53,842 bases of DNA from Sulfurimonas sp. UBA2011 (GCA_002335055.1 DDCH01000009.1:105407-159248), one strand, 5' to 3'; numbered from the stretch's first letter, positions 43,311 to 52,007 are shown. Translations and numbers: made by a program. The notes: generated by a model from the sequence alone, not told the origin.

Positions 43311-45038
43311 ATGAAACATATGATACAAATATTTATGTTAATAACACTTACAATAACTAGTCTCTATTCAGGAGATTTTTTAGTACCTGATGAGGCATTT
43401 AAACCATATGTAAAAATCAATAACCATGCTCAAATAGAAGCAGGTGTTACTCTAGGTAAAGATATATATATTTATGCAGAGAAACTGAATATAGAGCTTA
43501 AAGGTACGAGTTTAAAAATTAAAGAGATTACAAAGCCTGTATCAATTGAGCATGATGGTGAAAGAGTCTATACTATCTCTCCTCAATTAATTATAACTTT
43601 GGACAATCCTGAAGGTTTACGTGGAATACAAAATTTTACTCTGCTTTTATCATATCAAGGATGCTCAGAAATGGGTCTGTGTTATAACCCTTATGCAAAA
43701 GAATTTCCACTCTCTCTTGATATCTCAAAACTTGAAGGTCAGACAAGCACACTAGAACTCTCTGAAACGGACACAATAGCAAATACAATCAAATCAGGAA
43801 GTATAGGAATTGTACTTTTAACATTCTTAGGCTTTGGTTTATTACTCGCGATGACTCCGTGTGTATTTCCTATGATTCCTATTATTTCTGGTGTTATTGT
43901 TTCTCAAGGAAAAGGACTGACTACGAGAAAAGCTTTTGCTCTTTCTGTTGTTTATGTTTTAGCAATGGCAGTTGCTTATACTATAGCAGGTGTTCTCGCG
44001 GGCTTATTTGGAGCAAACTTACAAGCTGCACTTCAGATGCCTTGGGTGATTTACTCTTTTTCTTTGGTGTTTGTAGTATTAGCTATGAGTATGTTTGGTC
44101 TTTATGAGTTAAAACTACCAGATGCACTTGTTACAAAAGTAAGTTCAGGTGGTAATCGTGGTGGTTATATTGGTGTCGCTGTTATGGGCTTTTTATCCGC
44201 ACTTATTGTCGGGCCATGTGTAGCTGCTCCACTTGCAGGTGCATTAGTATATATTGGTCAAACAGGTGATGCTGTTCTTGGTGGAATGGCTCTATTTTCT
44301 ATGAGTATTGGTATGGGACTTCCTCTTATTGCAGTTGGTATGAGTGCAGGTAAGTTTATGCCTAAACCTGGTGCATGGATGACTATGGTAAGTGCTATCT
44401 TTGGTGTGATGATGCTAGCTATTGCTATCTGGATGCTTGAGAAGATACTAGATCCTTCTATCATTATGGTTATGTACAGTATCTTAGGAATTGGGTTTTC
44501 ACTTTATCTTGGCGTTTTTGAAACAGATCATCATTTCTTTAAACATAGTATCGCGATGATTATTTTTGTTTACTCTATCGCTTTATTTATAGGTTTTTTA
44601 GCTGGTCATTCAAGTATGATAAAACCTCTTGGTTTTTTAAACCAATCAGCAGTGCTTCAAGATACAAACAAGAAGACTGTTCAAGAAAACAGTTTTCTTG
44701 TAATAAACTCTATAGAAGAACTAGATGTAGTTTTGAGCACGAATAACGGAAAAAAGATTTTACTTGATTTTTCAGCAGATTGGTGTACCTCTTGTAAAGA
44801 ACTAGAAGATATAACATTTACAGATGCTGATGTAATAGAAAAAATGAGTGAGTTTGTTTTAGTACATGCAGATGTAACAGCAAATACAGATCAGGAAAAA
44901 TTACTGAGTAAAAAATATGGTGTTTTTGGACCCCCTGTACTGATTTTCTTTGATGAAAATACCGAAGTACAAAAATCAAAAACTATAGTTGGTTTTATCG
45001 CACCAGATGAATTTTTACTTCACTTAAACAGACTATAA
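43311..45038 (+). CDS. dsbD: Thiol:disulfide interchange protein DsbD
   Basis: Carries electrons from cytoplasmic thioredoxin across the inner membrane to periplasmic thiol proteins. Domains in order: signal peptide (1-20); alpha domain with Cys118 and Cys124 (YQGCSEMGLCYNP); eight-helix CcdA-like membrane domain with Cys184 (AMTPCVFPMIPI) and Cys303 (VGPCVAAPLAG); and a C-terminal thioredoxin domain with Cys492/Cys495 (DWCTSCKE). All six redox cysteines are present, so it should be active. A GAAGAAGG ribosome site precedes the ATG. The next two genes are on the same strand and probably depend on it for reducing power. Confidence 0.95.
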   Translation: MKHMIQIFMLITLTITSLYSGDFLVPDEAFKPYVKINNHAQIEAGVTLGKDIYIYAEKLNIELKGTSLKIKEITKPVSIEHDGERVYTISPQLIITLDNPEGLRGIQNFTLLLSYQGCSEMGLCYNPYAKEFPLSLDISKLEGQTSTLELSETDTIANTIKSGSIGIVLLTFLGFGLLLAMTPCVFPMIPIISGVIVSQGKGLTTRKAFALSVVYVLAMAVAYTIAGVLAGLFGANLQAALQMPWVIYSFSLVFVVLAMSMFGLYELKLPDALVTKVSSGGNRGGYIGVAVMGFLSALIVGPCVAAPLAGALVYIGQTGDAVLGGMALFSMSIGMGLPLIAVGMSAGKFMPKPGAWMTMVSAIFGVMMLAIAIWMLEKILDPSIIMVMYSILGIGFSLYLGVFETDHHFFKHSIAMIIFVYSIALFIGFLAGHSSMIKPLGFLNQSAVLQDTNKKTVQENSFLVINSIEELDVVLSTNNGKKILLDFSADWCTSCKELEDITFTDADVIEKMSEFVLVHADVTANTDQEKLLSKKYGVFGPPVLIFFDENTEVQKSKTIVGFIAPDEFLLHLNRL

Positions 45039-45041
45039 TAT

Positions 45042-45446
45042 ATGACATACATGAAAACATTTTTTTTACTCTTTTTTATACTAACTTCATCTTTAGTCGC
45101 AAAAGTAGAGTGGTGTAATAGCTTTAATATTTATGATGATGCAAAGCAAAGTGAAAAACTAGTCATGGTAATGCTCTCAAGAAAAGGCTGTCCTGGTTGT
45201 GCATATATGTATGGTGTTGTTTTTGAAGATAAAGAGGTGGATGAACTTTTAAAAGAAGGATTTTTATCTGTAAAAATAGATGTTGATGAAGATTTTTTAC
45301 CAGAAAACTTAGAATATTTTGCAACTCCTACATTTTATTTTCTAGATAAAAATGAAAAAATATTAAAAAGACTCAATGGTGGTAAACATATAAATGAGTT
45401 TATTAAAATACTCAAAGAATTAAAAAAATCTAAAGTAGAAGAGTAG
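45042..45446 (+). CDS. Periplasmic thioredoxin-like protein (CPGC)
   Basis: A 134-residue secreted thioredoxin-fold protein. The signal peptide is MKTFFLLFFILTSSLVA (start at 45051; the frame also has ATG at 45042). The active site is RKGCPGCAYMYGVVF, with a DUF255-like HxxCxxC context replaced by CPGC, and the cis-Pro loop is FATPTFYFLD. It starts 3 bases after dsbD, so it is the likely receiver of DsbD electrons, for cytochrome c maturation or repair of oxidised thiols (inference). Confidence 0.85.
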   Translation: MTYMKTFFLLFFILTSSLVAKVEWCNSFNIYDDAKQSEKLVMVMLSRKGCPGCAYMYGVVFEDKEVDELLKEGFLSVKIDVDEDFLPENLEYFATPTFYFLDKNEKILKRLNGGKHINEFIKILKELKKSKVEE

Positions 45447-45448
45447 GT

Positions 45449-45803
45449 TTGTTAAAGAAAATAATTATTGCCTTTTTGTTTTATTATGCCTTCATTTCTT
45501 GACCTTAATAAAGAACTTACAAAAGAGGGAACTGTTGAGAGTCCATATGACTTTTATGACACTTACTCTGTCTGTAAACTAAAAGTTATCTATACAGTTG
45601 CAAAGTCTAGACCTGAGGCTTCTGCATTTGCACCATGTACAACTATGGTATATAAGCTAAAAAGTGAAGATAAAATAGTTGTTGGATTTCCAGCTGTATA
45701 TAACTGGTTAAGTTCTGCCAAAATTAAAGACAAAGAAGCAGAGGCTGTAATAATGAAAGCACAGACTGACTTTGAGTCTATTTTAATAGGTATTACAGAG
45801 TAA
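45449..45803 (+). pseudogene. Secreted protein with a frameshift in its signal peptide
   Basis: A TTG at 45449 begins a signal-peptide-like MLKKIIIAFLFYYAFIS that stops at TGA (about 45500). The mature part lies in the next frame: SFLDLNKELTKEGTVESPYD, two further cysteines (YSVCKLKV and FAPCTTMV), to TAA 45801-45803. Either one small indel near 45470-45495 separates the two parts, or translation begins at ATG 45486 and yields a protein without a signal peptide. Given its position behind dsbD and the paired cysteines, a periplasmic DsbD-linked role is expected, which needs the signal. I do not recognise the family. Confidence 0.6.
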
Positions 45804-45814
45804 TACTTATTTTA

Positions 45815-45846
45815 ACTAGCTAGAATCTTTCTAGCTAGTCTTTTTT
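45815..45846. terminator. Strong intrinsic terminator ending the dsbD operon
   Basis: Stem actagctaga / tctagctagt (10-11 bp) with a short loop followed by six T at 45841-45846. An A-run on the other side is weak, so it mainly serves the plus strand, though the convergent helicase gene ends right at it. Confidence 0.85.
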
Positions 45847-47128
45847 ATCTTCTACCTCTACCACCGCCAGAATTTCTTCCACCACCGCCACTAGAGTTTC
45901 TATTGCCACCATTACCACGACTACCGCCACCACGAGGTTTATTTCGAGCTCCACGATTTCCACCCATGTTAATAGGTTCTGCTTTAATACTTGGATCAGG
46001 TTTAAAATCTTTTAGCCATACTTTTGGTATGTCTTTACTTATAAGTTTTTCAATACCTGCTAAAAACTCATCTTCATCTACACAAACAAGACTGATAGCC
46101 TCACCCTTGTTTCCAGCACGACCAGTTCTACCAATACGGTGAACATAATCCTCACTAACATTTGGAAGTTCATAGTTGACAACATGAGGAAGTTGGTCTA
46201 TGTCAATTCCACGAGCTGCAATATCTGTCGCAACTAGAACACGAGTTTTACCTACTTTAAAGTCAGCAAGTGCTTTTGTTCTTGCGTTTTGGCTCTTGTT
46301 ACCGTGAATGGCTGCTGAAGTGATACCATCAGTTTCAAGTTGTCCACATAAACGGTTGGCACCATGTTTAGTACGTGTGAATACTAAAACTTGCTGCCAA
46401 TCTCCCTCTTTTATAAGGTGTGTTAAAAGTTCGCGTTTACGAGTCTTATCTACATGATAGATAGCTTGTTTTACTATTTCACTTGAGGCATTTGTTCTTG
46501 CTACTTCTATAAGACTTGGAGACTTTAAAAAACTAGCAGAGAGTTTTTTGATAGCATCTGAGTATGTTGCTGAAAAAAGTAAAGTTTGACGTTCTTTTGG
46601 AAGAACAGCTATAACTTTTTTGATGTCATTTACAAAACCCATATCAAGCATTCTATCTGCTTCATCAAGAATGAGAAAATCAACACCACTAAGGTCAATC
46701 GTTCTTTGACTTATATGGTCAAGTAAACGTCCAGGAGTAGCAACAACTATGTCTATACCCTTACGAAGTGCTACGATTTGTGGGTTTATCTTAACACCAC
46801 CAAAAATTACACTTGTTTTAAATGGAGTGTGTTTTGCATACAAACCAATACTTTCAGCAACTTGAGAAGCTAACTCTCTTGTAGGTGTAAGTACAAGTGC
46901 TTTGACTTTTCTGTTACCTTTTTCTGGTTTTGCACGAAGGAGAAGTTCTAGCATAGGAAGTGTAAAACCTGCTGTTTTTCCTGTTCCTGTTTGTGCACCT
47001 GCTAAAATATCTTTACGCTGAAGTATTACAGGTATTGCTTTTTCTTGAATGGGTGTTGGTGTATCATACCCTTGTTCTTGTATCGCTTTAAGGAGGAGTT
47101 TATTAAGTCCTAAATCATTAAATGTCAT
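45845..47128 (-). CDS. rhlE: DEAD-box RNA helicase, RhlE-like
   Basis: A 427-residue ATP-dependent RNA helicase. Q motif GYDTPTPIQEKAIP (near 19), Walker A AGAQTGTGKTAG (near 45), LILDEADRMLDMGF (near 151), LLFSATYSD (near 182) and motif VI HRIGRTGRAG (near 331) are all intact. From about residue 385 the tail is very rich in Gly, Arg, Asn and Ser (GGGSRGNGGNRNSSGGGG), an RNA-binding RGG-type extension. It acts in ribosome assembly or RNA decay, often in the cold. It shares a 97-base divergent region with the unusual gene at 47226. Confidence 0.94.
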   Translation of the reverse strand: MTFNDLGLNKLLLKAIQEQGYDTPTPIQEKAIPVILQRKDILAGAQTGTGKTAGFTLPMLELLLRAKPEKGNRKVKALVLTPTRELASQVAESIGLYAKHTPFKTSVIFGGVKINPQIVALRKGIDIVVATPGRLLDHISQRTIDLSGVDFLILDEADRMLDMGFVNDIKKVIAVLPKERQTLLFSATYSDAIKKLSASFLKSPSLIEVARTNASSEIVKQAIYHVDKTRKRELLTHLIKEGDWQQVLVFTRTKHGANRLCGQLETDGITSAAIHGNKSQNARTKALADFKVGKTRVLVATDIAARGIDIDQLPHVVNYELPNVSEDYVHRIGRTGRAGNKGEAISLVCVDEDEFLAGIEKLISKDIPKVWLKDFKPDPSIKAEPINMGGNRGARNKPRGGGSRGNGGNRNSSGGGGRNSGGGRGRR

Positions 47129-47225
47129 AGTTGTCCTAGTATGTATTAATTGTATATTTAATTCATAATAGCATAATTTAGGCTTTAAATGGATATAATT
47201 TTATAATTAATATTCAGGATACCTT

Positions 47226-47945
47226 ATGTCAGAAAACCAAATCAATATAAAAGCGGGTAATCACCGTGTTTACCCATGTGAAAATGAAAAAAAGACTGCA
47301 CTCGTTAACAAACTCATAGAAGATAATAAAGAGCTTGATATTGTAGTTGTTTGTTCTACTGATGTAAGTACTTTAAAAGAAGCAATAGACTCTAAAAATG
47401 TAAGAGTTGTTGAAGATAGAGAACTTGTAAAAGACAAAGAGATGAAGTGTGAGTTTCTTATCAGTTTTGATATGCCTGTAAAAGCTATTGTATATATGGC
47501 ACGAGTATCTCGTGCTTCTAATAAGGCTGTAATGATTTTAAACGAGAGTGAGCAGAGACTTCTTCACTCTATAGAAACACTACTTGGTCGTGCTATTAAA
47601 CAAGAAGTTTTAGAAGACTTTATGTATGAACTCCCTAAACCAAAAGAGTTTGATCCAAAAGCTAGGAAAAAACTGACAAAAAGTCAAATCACTGAAATAG
47701 CAAAACAACGCCATGAAGATGCAACAAAATCTGATAAAACTATTGAGATGGAAAAGCAGTGGGCAAAAAAGAAAAGAGATGAAAATAAATATCTTGGTGA
47801 TGATGAAAATGGAAAAGCAAAGTTTTCAGGAAAAAGTGGAGATAGAAATCATGCTCATGATGGAACTCCAAGAGTAAAATATGGTGGACCAAAAGCTGGT
47901 GGAAAAAGAATCAATATAAAAGCAAGAAAACCTAAAGAGGATTAA
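47226..47945 (+). CDS. Stand-alone degenerate DEAD-box RecA2-like domain with basic tail
   Basis: A 239-residue cytoplasmic protein. Residues about 35-130 follow the second RecA domain of DEAD-box helicases: LDIVVVCSTDVSTLKEAI (motif IV-like), CEFLISFDMPVKAIVYMARVSRASNKAVMI matching the motif V-VI stretch (VINYDLP...YVHRIGRTGRAG), then NESEQRLLHSIETLLGRAI as in helicase C-ends. The motif VI arginines and His are mostly lost (MARVSRAS), and there is no RecA1 domain, Walker A or DEAD box, so it cannot be an ATPase helicase. Residues 135-239 form a highly charged tail rich in Lys and Arg. TATAAT at 47194-47199 and AGGA give it a normal promoter and ribosome site. Domain call is by eye. Confidence 0.7.
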   Translation: MSENQINIKAGNHRVYPCENEKKTALVNKLIEDNKELDIVVVCSTDVSTLKEAIDSKNVRVVEDRELVKDKEMKCEFLISFDMPVKAIVYMARVSRASNKAVMILNESEQRLLHSIETLLGRAIKQEVLEDFMYELPKPKEFDPKARKKLTKSQITEIAKQRHEDATKSDKTIEMEKQWAKKKRDENKYLGDDENGKAKFSGKSGDRNHAHDGTPRVKYGGPKAGGKRINIKARKPKED

Positions 47946-47951
47946 TCCTCT
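47936..47951. repeat. 16-bp palindrome holding both stop codons of convergent genes
   Basis: Perfect palindrome agaggattaatcctct. It contains the TAA of the plus-strand gene (47943-47945) and the TAA of lpxB on the minus strand (47944-47942), so the two genes overlap tail to tail by four bases. Confidence 0.8.
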
Positions 47952-48985
47952 ATAAGTTTGGCTACTTTAGCTGAACTTCCATGGTCCAGATACTCTCTGA
48001 GTTCTTTGGCATGTGTTAAAAAAAGTTCTCTATCATATGCTTTGTAAGCAATCAAAAGTTTTTCTTTTGTAACGTTCTCTTGTAAAAACTCAGGATGAAT
48101 ACTTTTCCCCTTAAACTTCTTAAACATAATGTTACTCAATCCTACATCTTTTATCTTAAAGAGTTTTGCCCCTATAAAAAAATCTAGTGGTTTTGCTATA
48201 TAGGTCAAGATAAAAGGTACACCAATTATGGCAGCTTCAAGTGTTGCTGTTCCACTACATATGAAAGCAAAGTCAGATTCTAGTAATGTTTTATGAGCCT
48301 CATATGAGATAGTTATATCTGAGAGGTCTCCATAAAGCTCTGCTATCTCTTCTTCTGAGAAGTGTTTAGGAATAATTATAGTAGCTTCTGTGTTTATCTC
48401 TTTTATAATCTCTTTATAAATAGACATAAGCTTTTTTATCTCGCCTTTACGACTACCAGGCATAAAGGCTATTTTTTTTACCTCTGCGTTTAACTCGTTT
48501 TTAAACTCTGTTATCTGGTCAAGTAGTGGATGTCCAACATACTCAATAGGTGCATCATCAGGATAGTAAGAGGGTTCAAAAGGAAGGATAGAAGCTAATT
48601 TATCTATTGTTTTTGCAAGTACTGGTATGCGTTTTTTCTTCCAAGCCCATGCTTGAGGTAAAATGTAATAAATTATCTCTTTATCTGGATACTTCTTTTT
48701 TATCTTTTTTGCTAGTGGAAGGTTAAAGCCGGAAGAGTCTATAAGTAGTACCTTATCAGCATCTTTTGCAAGTTCTACCATCTCGTCTGCAAGTTTAAAA
48801 AAGTATCGTAGTTTTTTGAGTGCATCAACTATACCCATGATAGCGAGACTCTGTAAGTCAACTATAGGTTCCCCTAAGTTTTTGTCAAAGATACCAATGA
48901 GTTTTACATCACCTTTAAATTCTTTTGTCAAAGAAGTAAGATGAACATTTGCTGAGTGTTCTAGTGCAGATACAAGAAGTTTCAT
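47942..48985 (-). CDS. lpxB: Lipid-A-disaccharide synthase
   Basis: Joins UDP-diacylglucosamine and lipid X to form the lipid A disaccharide, the substrate of LpxK in this window's lipid A pathway. The GT19 fold is shown by IIYYILPQAWAWKKKR near residue 103, FMPGSRKGEIKKLM near 174 and DFAFICSGTATLEAAIIGVPFIL near 234. At 347 residues it is the shortened Campylobacterota type. Its start overlaps the upstream cytochrome stop (ATGA). Confidence 0.95.
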   Translation of the reverse strand: MKLLVSALEHSANVHLTSLTKEFKGDVKLIGIFDKNLGEPIVDLQSLAIMGIVDALKKLRYFFKLADEMVELAKDADKVLLIDSSGFNLPLAKKIKKKYPDKEIIYYILPQAWAWKKKRIPVLAKTIDKLASILPFEPSYYPDDAPIEYVGHPLLDQITEFKNELNAEVKKIAFMPGSRKGEIKKLMSIYKEIIKEINTEATIIIPKHFSEEEIAELYGDLSDITISYEAHKTLLESDFAFICSGTATLEAAIIGVPFILTYIAKPLDFFIGAKLFKIKDVGLSNIMFKKFKGKSIHPEFLQENVTKEKLLIAYKAYDRELFLTHAKELREYLDHGSSAKVAKLIED

Positions 48986-49344
48986 GAACCACCATCCCCG
49001 TAAGTTTCATAACTATCATCATAACGCTCACCATTATCTTCATCTATATAGTCTCTAAAGTAAGTAGTAAGGTCATCTATATCCTCATCACTAAGCCCAA
49101 GAGCAAAGTTTATCATCATCTCTTGCTGTTGAGTATCGGCTTTGCGCTCTCTAAAGTGTTTGAGTTTATAGGACATGTAACCTTTGGCACGATTTGCTAA
49201 ATATGAATAACGATGGATTCCTTCGAGTTTATGACCATGACAAGCATAACAAGCATGAGAGATATAAAGGTTTTTACCCTTTTCATATGAAGTTTCTGCA
49301 AAAATAGATGTAAATGTTAAAAATAGTAGTAGTATGAAACGCAA
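48982..49344 (-). CDS. Small periplasmic c-type cytochrome
   Basis: A 120-residue monoheme cytochrome: signal peptide MRFILLLFLTFTSIFA, heme site HACYACHGHKLEG (CYACH near 33-37), a Met-bearing region QQQEMMINFALGLSDEDI that could supply the distal ligand, and a final helix DDLTTYFRDYI. The acidic tail (DEDNGERYDDSYET) is unusual. The start is TTG at 49344 with AAGG upstream. Class I cytochrome c, similar to cytochrome c553; electron partner unknown. Overlaps lpxB by four bases. Confidence 0.87.
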   Translation of the reverse strand: MRFILLLFLTFTSIFAETSYEKGKNLYISHACYACHGHKLEGIHRYSYLANRAKGYMSYKLKHFRERKADTQQQEMMINFALGLSDEDIDDLTTYFRDYIDEDNGERYDDSYETYGDGGS

Positions 49345-49361
49345 ACTAAGCCTTAATGATT

Positions 49362-49367
49362 TATAAT
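49362..49367 (+). promoter_or_regulatory. Probable -10 box of the dihydroorotase-like gene
   Basis: TATAAT 29 bases before the ATG at 49397, followed by an AAAGGTGG ribosome site. Confidence 0.45.
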
Positions 49368-49396
49368 GCTATTATTATATCAAAGGTGGCTTAAGT

Positions 49397-50539
49397 ATGG
49401 TTATAAGAAATGCAATAGTTTGTGACATGGATGGTGAGAGAAGTGTTGAGATTCGAGTTGAAGATGGTCTTGTTACAGAGATAGGAACTGCATTAAAAAG
49501 CGAAGATATTTTTGATGCTAAAGGTGCATATCTTTTACCCTCTTTAGTAGATACAAATGTAAGATTACTAGACTCTAATTTAAATGCTAAAAATATTAAG
49601 AGCATATCAGATGAAGCGAAAAAAGGTGGAGTAGGGCACATAGTTTTAAATGCTGACTCAAACCCAAGTATAGATACGGAAGTGGTTTTAGAGTTTGCAC
49701 AACATGGTGTTACTTCATCTAGTGGTGCTAAAGTTGACTTGATGCTAAACACTCTTAAAGAGGACAGTACACTCTCTAACATTGCCATACTTCTAAAAAA
49801 AGGTGTAGTCGCACCCTATATGAGTACAATTGCAAAAAATGATATAGCAATAAAAATAGCCCAATATGTTCAAATGTATAAGGTGACACTTTTTTGTAAA
49901 GCAGAAGACAACTCGCTTATAAATGCAGGAGTTATGTTAGATGGTGATGTGAGCTCAAAACTAGGTCTCGCAGGGATTCCAAACTTAAGCGAAGTACTTC
50001 ATGTCTCTCGTATGATAGAGATAGCCAGACACTGCCAGATAAAGATTTTATTTAAAGCCATTGCTAGTCCGCGTTCAGTTGCACTTATACTTAAGGCTAA
50101 AGAAGAGGGTGTAGAGGTGAGTTGTGAAGTTTCTATCCATCATCTTACATCTTGTGATGAGGCCTGCGAAGGTTTTAACACATTAGCAAAATTAGACCCA
50201 CCTTTGCCAAGTAGAAGTGATATGTTACTGCTTCAAGAAGCACTTAAACGCGGTGAGATTGATGTTCTGACTACACTGCATCAACCAAGTTCTCCTGTAA
50301 ACAAAGAGGTTGCATTTTTTGATGCTGCTTATGGATGTGAGGGTTTAAAAAATGCTCTTTCTAACTACTATGAAAAGTTTGTCAAAAGTGGTTTTATATC
50401 AATGAGTGAGTTAATAAACTACACAGTTGTAAACCCTGCAAAAGCAATAGGTCTAAAGAGAGGAAAAATAAAAGTTGGTATGAAAGCTGATTTAGTGATT
50501 TTTAATGTAAATAGTCTAGAGATTAAAGAGTTATTTTAG
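49397..50539 (+). CDS. Dihydroorotase-like amidohydrolase lacking metal ligands (PyrC')
   Basis: A 380-residue amidohydrolase-fold protein related to dihydroorotase. The normal zinc pair HxH after the first barrel strand is NVR here (VDTNVRL, residues 52-57); the catalytic Asp of the TDHAPH motif is Leu (LTTLHQPS, 291-298); and the HxS segment reads AIASPRS. The structural CEVSIHHLTSCDEA and the C-terminal VVNPAKAIGLKRGKIKVGMKADLVIF are well kept. It is therefore a non-catalytic homologue, like the pseudo-dihydroorotase (PyrX) that forms a holoenzyme with aspartate transcarbamoylase in Pseudomonas. No pyrB is in the window. A structural role is inferred. Confidence 0.85.
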   Translation: MVIRNAIVCDMDGERSVEIRVEDGLVTEIGTALKSEDIFDAKGAYLLPSLVDTNVRLLDSNLNAKNIKSISDEAKKGGVGHIVLNADSNPSIDTEVVLEFAQHGVTSSSGAKVDLMLNTLKEDSTLSNIAILLKKGVVAPYMSTIAKNDIAIKIAQYVQMYKVTLFCKAEDNSLINAGVMLDGDVSSKLGLAGIPNLSEVLHVSRMIEIARHCQIKILFKAIASPRSVALILKAKEEGVEVSCEVSIHHLTSCDEACEGFNTLAKLDPPLPSRSDMLLLQEALKRGEIDVLTTLHQPSSPVNKEVAFFDAAYGCEGLKNALSNYYEKFVKSGFISMSELINYTVVNPAKAIGLKRGKIKVGMKADLVIFNVNSLEIKELF

Positions 50540-50857
50540 AAAATCTTTATTTGAGTAAATAGCCCCATAGGTAAAAGTGATTTTAAGAATTTTGTCACCT
50601 ATATCAAAACCATAGGCGGTATTTACATAAGCGAAATTATTTATATCTAAAAAGATTAAAGTTTGATAAGTCTTACCATCACTTGTCTTTTTGAGCATAA
50701 GTGATGCAAGTGCATTAGCTAGGAGGCCTTCAAGCATTTCACAAAGTCTATTGAGAATATCTTGTGTTTTTGCTTCTTATTGAATATCTAAAATATTTTG
50801 ATACTCTTCATTTGTAATAGGAACTTCATTTACATTTAAATTAAAACTTAATTTATA
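50531..50857 (-). pseudogene. Remnant of a GAF/GGDEF signalling protein
   Basis: One minus-strand frame, open from 50857, reads NVNEVPITNEEYQNILDIQ, then TAA (50779-50777), then a GAF-like stretch DILNRLCEMLEGLLANALASLMLK that joins abruptly to a GGDEF-type LIFLDINNFAYVNTAYGFDI and ends a few residues later. There is no start codon, the linker between the domains is too short, and the GGDEF loop itself is absent. So only short pieces of a diguanylate-cyclase-like protein remain after at least one internal deletion and one nonsense change. Its end overlaps the convergent dihydroorotase-like gene by nine bases. Confidence 0.7.
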
Positions 50858-50888
50858 TTACATACTTTATTGATAAAACTACTTAAAA

Positions 50889-52007
50889 TTATGACCTTTT
50901 TGCATAAAACTCTTTTTTATACTGAATAAATGTATCATCCAGTATAGCTTGACGGACTTCTCGCATAAGATTGAGGTAATAATACAGGTTATGAATAGTT
51001 GCAAGTCTAAAGTATGTAATCTCTCTAGAGCGAAAAAGATGGCTAAGATAAGAGCGAGAGTATGTTTTACATGTTAAACATTGGCACTCAGGATCAACAG
51101 GAGCAGCATCTTCTTTGAACTTTGCACCTTTGATATTTATACGACCAAAAGAGGTGAAAAGTGTCCCGTTTCTTGCATTCCGTGTAGGCATAACACAGTC
51201 AAACATATCGATACCGCGTTCTATGTTTTCTATGAGGTCTTCAGGAGTTCCAACACCCATAAGATAGCGTGGTTTATCTTCAGGCATATACTGAACTGTA
51301 TGCTCTACTGTGTCGTACATTTCATTATTTAACTCACCAACACTTAAACCACCAATGGCAAAACCATCATAGTTCATAGCACATAACTCTGTAGCACTCT
51401 TTGTACGAAAGGCTCTATCTGTACCACCTTGAATGATAGCAAAGATATTTTGTCCTGTGCAGATTCCCTTTTTCTGCTGGTCTCTAAAGTAGTCTATAGA
51501 CTCTTGTGCCCAAGCAGTAGTTCTCTCTATCGAAGTTTTGATGCGTTCTTGTGTAGCTGGAAGTGCTACAAGATCGTCTAAAATCATCATAATATCAGAA
51601 CCAAGATTTGTCTGAATATCTATAACTTTTTTGGGTGTAAAGAAGTGTTTACTTCCATCTATATGAGAGCGAAATTCTATCCCATCTTTCATAGGTTTAG
51701 AGATTTTACTTAGACTAAAAGCCTGAAAACCACCACTATCTGTTAAAAAACTTTTAGGATACTTTGTAAAACCATGAAGTTTTCCCATCTTTTTTATGGT
51801 TTGGTCACCAGGACGAAGATATGTATGGTAAGTATTTGCTAGGATTATCTCAGCACCAAGGAGATTGACTACATCATCTGCATCAAGTGACTTTACACTT
51901 CCAATCGTTCCAACGGGCATAAATACGGGTGTTTTAATAGTTGAGTGTTGTGTAACTATAGTTGCTGCACGGGCTTTGCCACTTGTTGCTTCTAGTGTAA
52001 ATGTCAT
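50889..52007 (-). CDS. tgt: Queuine tRNA-ribosyltransferase
   Basis: Swaps guanine 34 for preQ1 in GUN-anticodon tRNAs. FLTDSGGFQAFSLSKI near residue 88 has the active-site Asp; GGLSVGELNNEMYDTVEHTV near 220 and FDCVMPTRNARNGTLFTSFG near 270 hold the nucleophilic Asp; the zinc site is CQCLTCKTYSRSYLSHLF (near 308). Length 372 is normal. AGGAA precedes the ATG and a minus-strand TATAAT lies about 25 bases upstream, in the same short spacer as the promoter of the divergent lapG. Confidence 0.96.
   Translation of the reverse strand: MTFTLEATSGKARAATIVTQHSTIKTPVFMPVGTIGSVKSLDADDVVNLLGAEIILANTYHTYLRPGDQTIKKMGKLHGFTKYPKSFLTDSGGFQAFSLSKISKPMKDGIEFRSHIDGSKHFFTPKKVIDIQTNLGSDIMMILDDLVALPATQERIKTSIERTTAWAQESIDYFRDQQKKGICTGQNIFAIIQGGTDRAFRTKSATELCAMNYDGFAIGGLSVGELNNEMYDTVEHTVQYMPEDKPRYLMGVGTPEDLIENIERGIDMFDCVMPTRNARNGTLFTSFGRINIKGAKFKEDAAPVDPECQCLTCKTYSRSYLSHLFRSREITYFRLATIHNLYYYLNLMREVRQAILDDTFIQYKKEFYAKRS

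Noticed and set aside
45903..46142. Proline-rich frame opposite the helicase Gly/Arg tail.
   Set aside because: It is the antisense shadow of the repetitive GGN/CGN codons of the helicase C-terminus.
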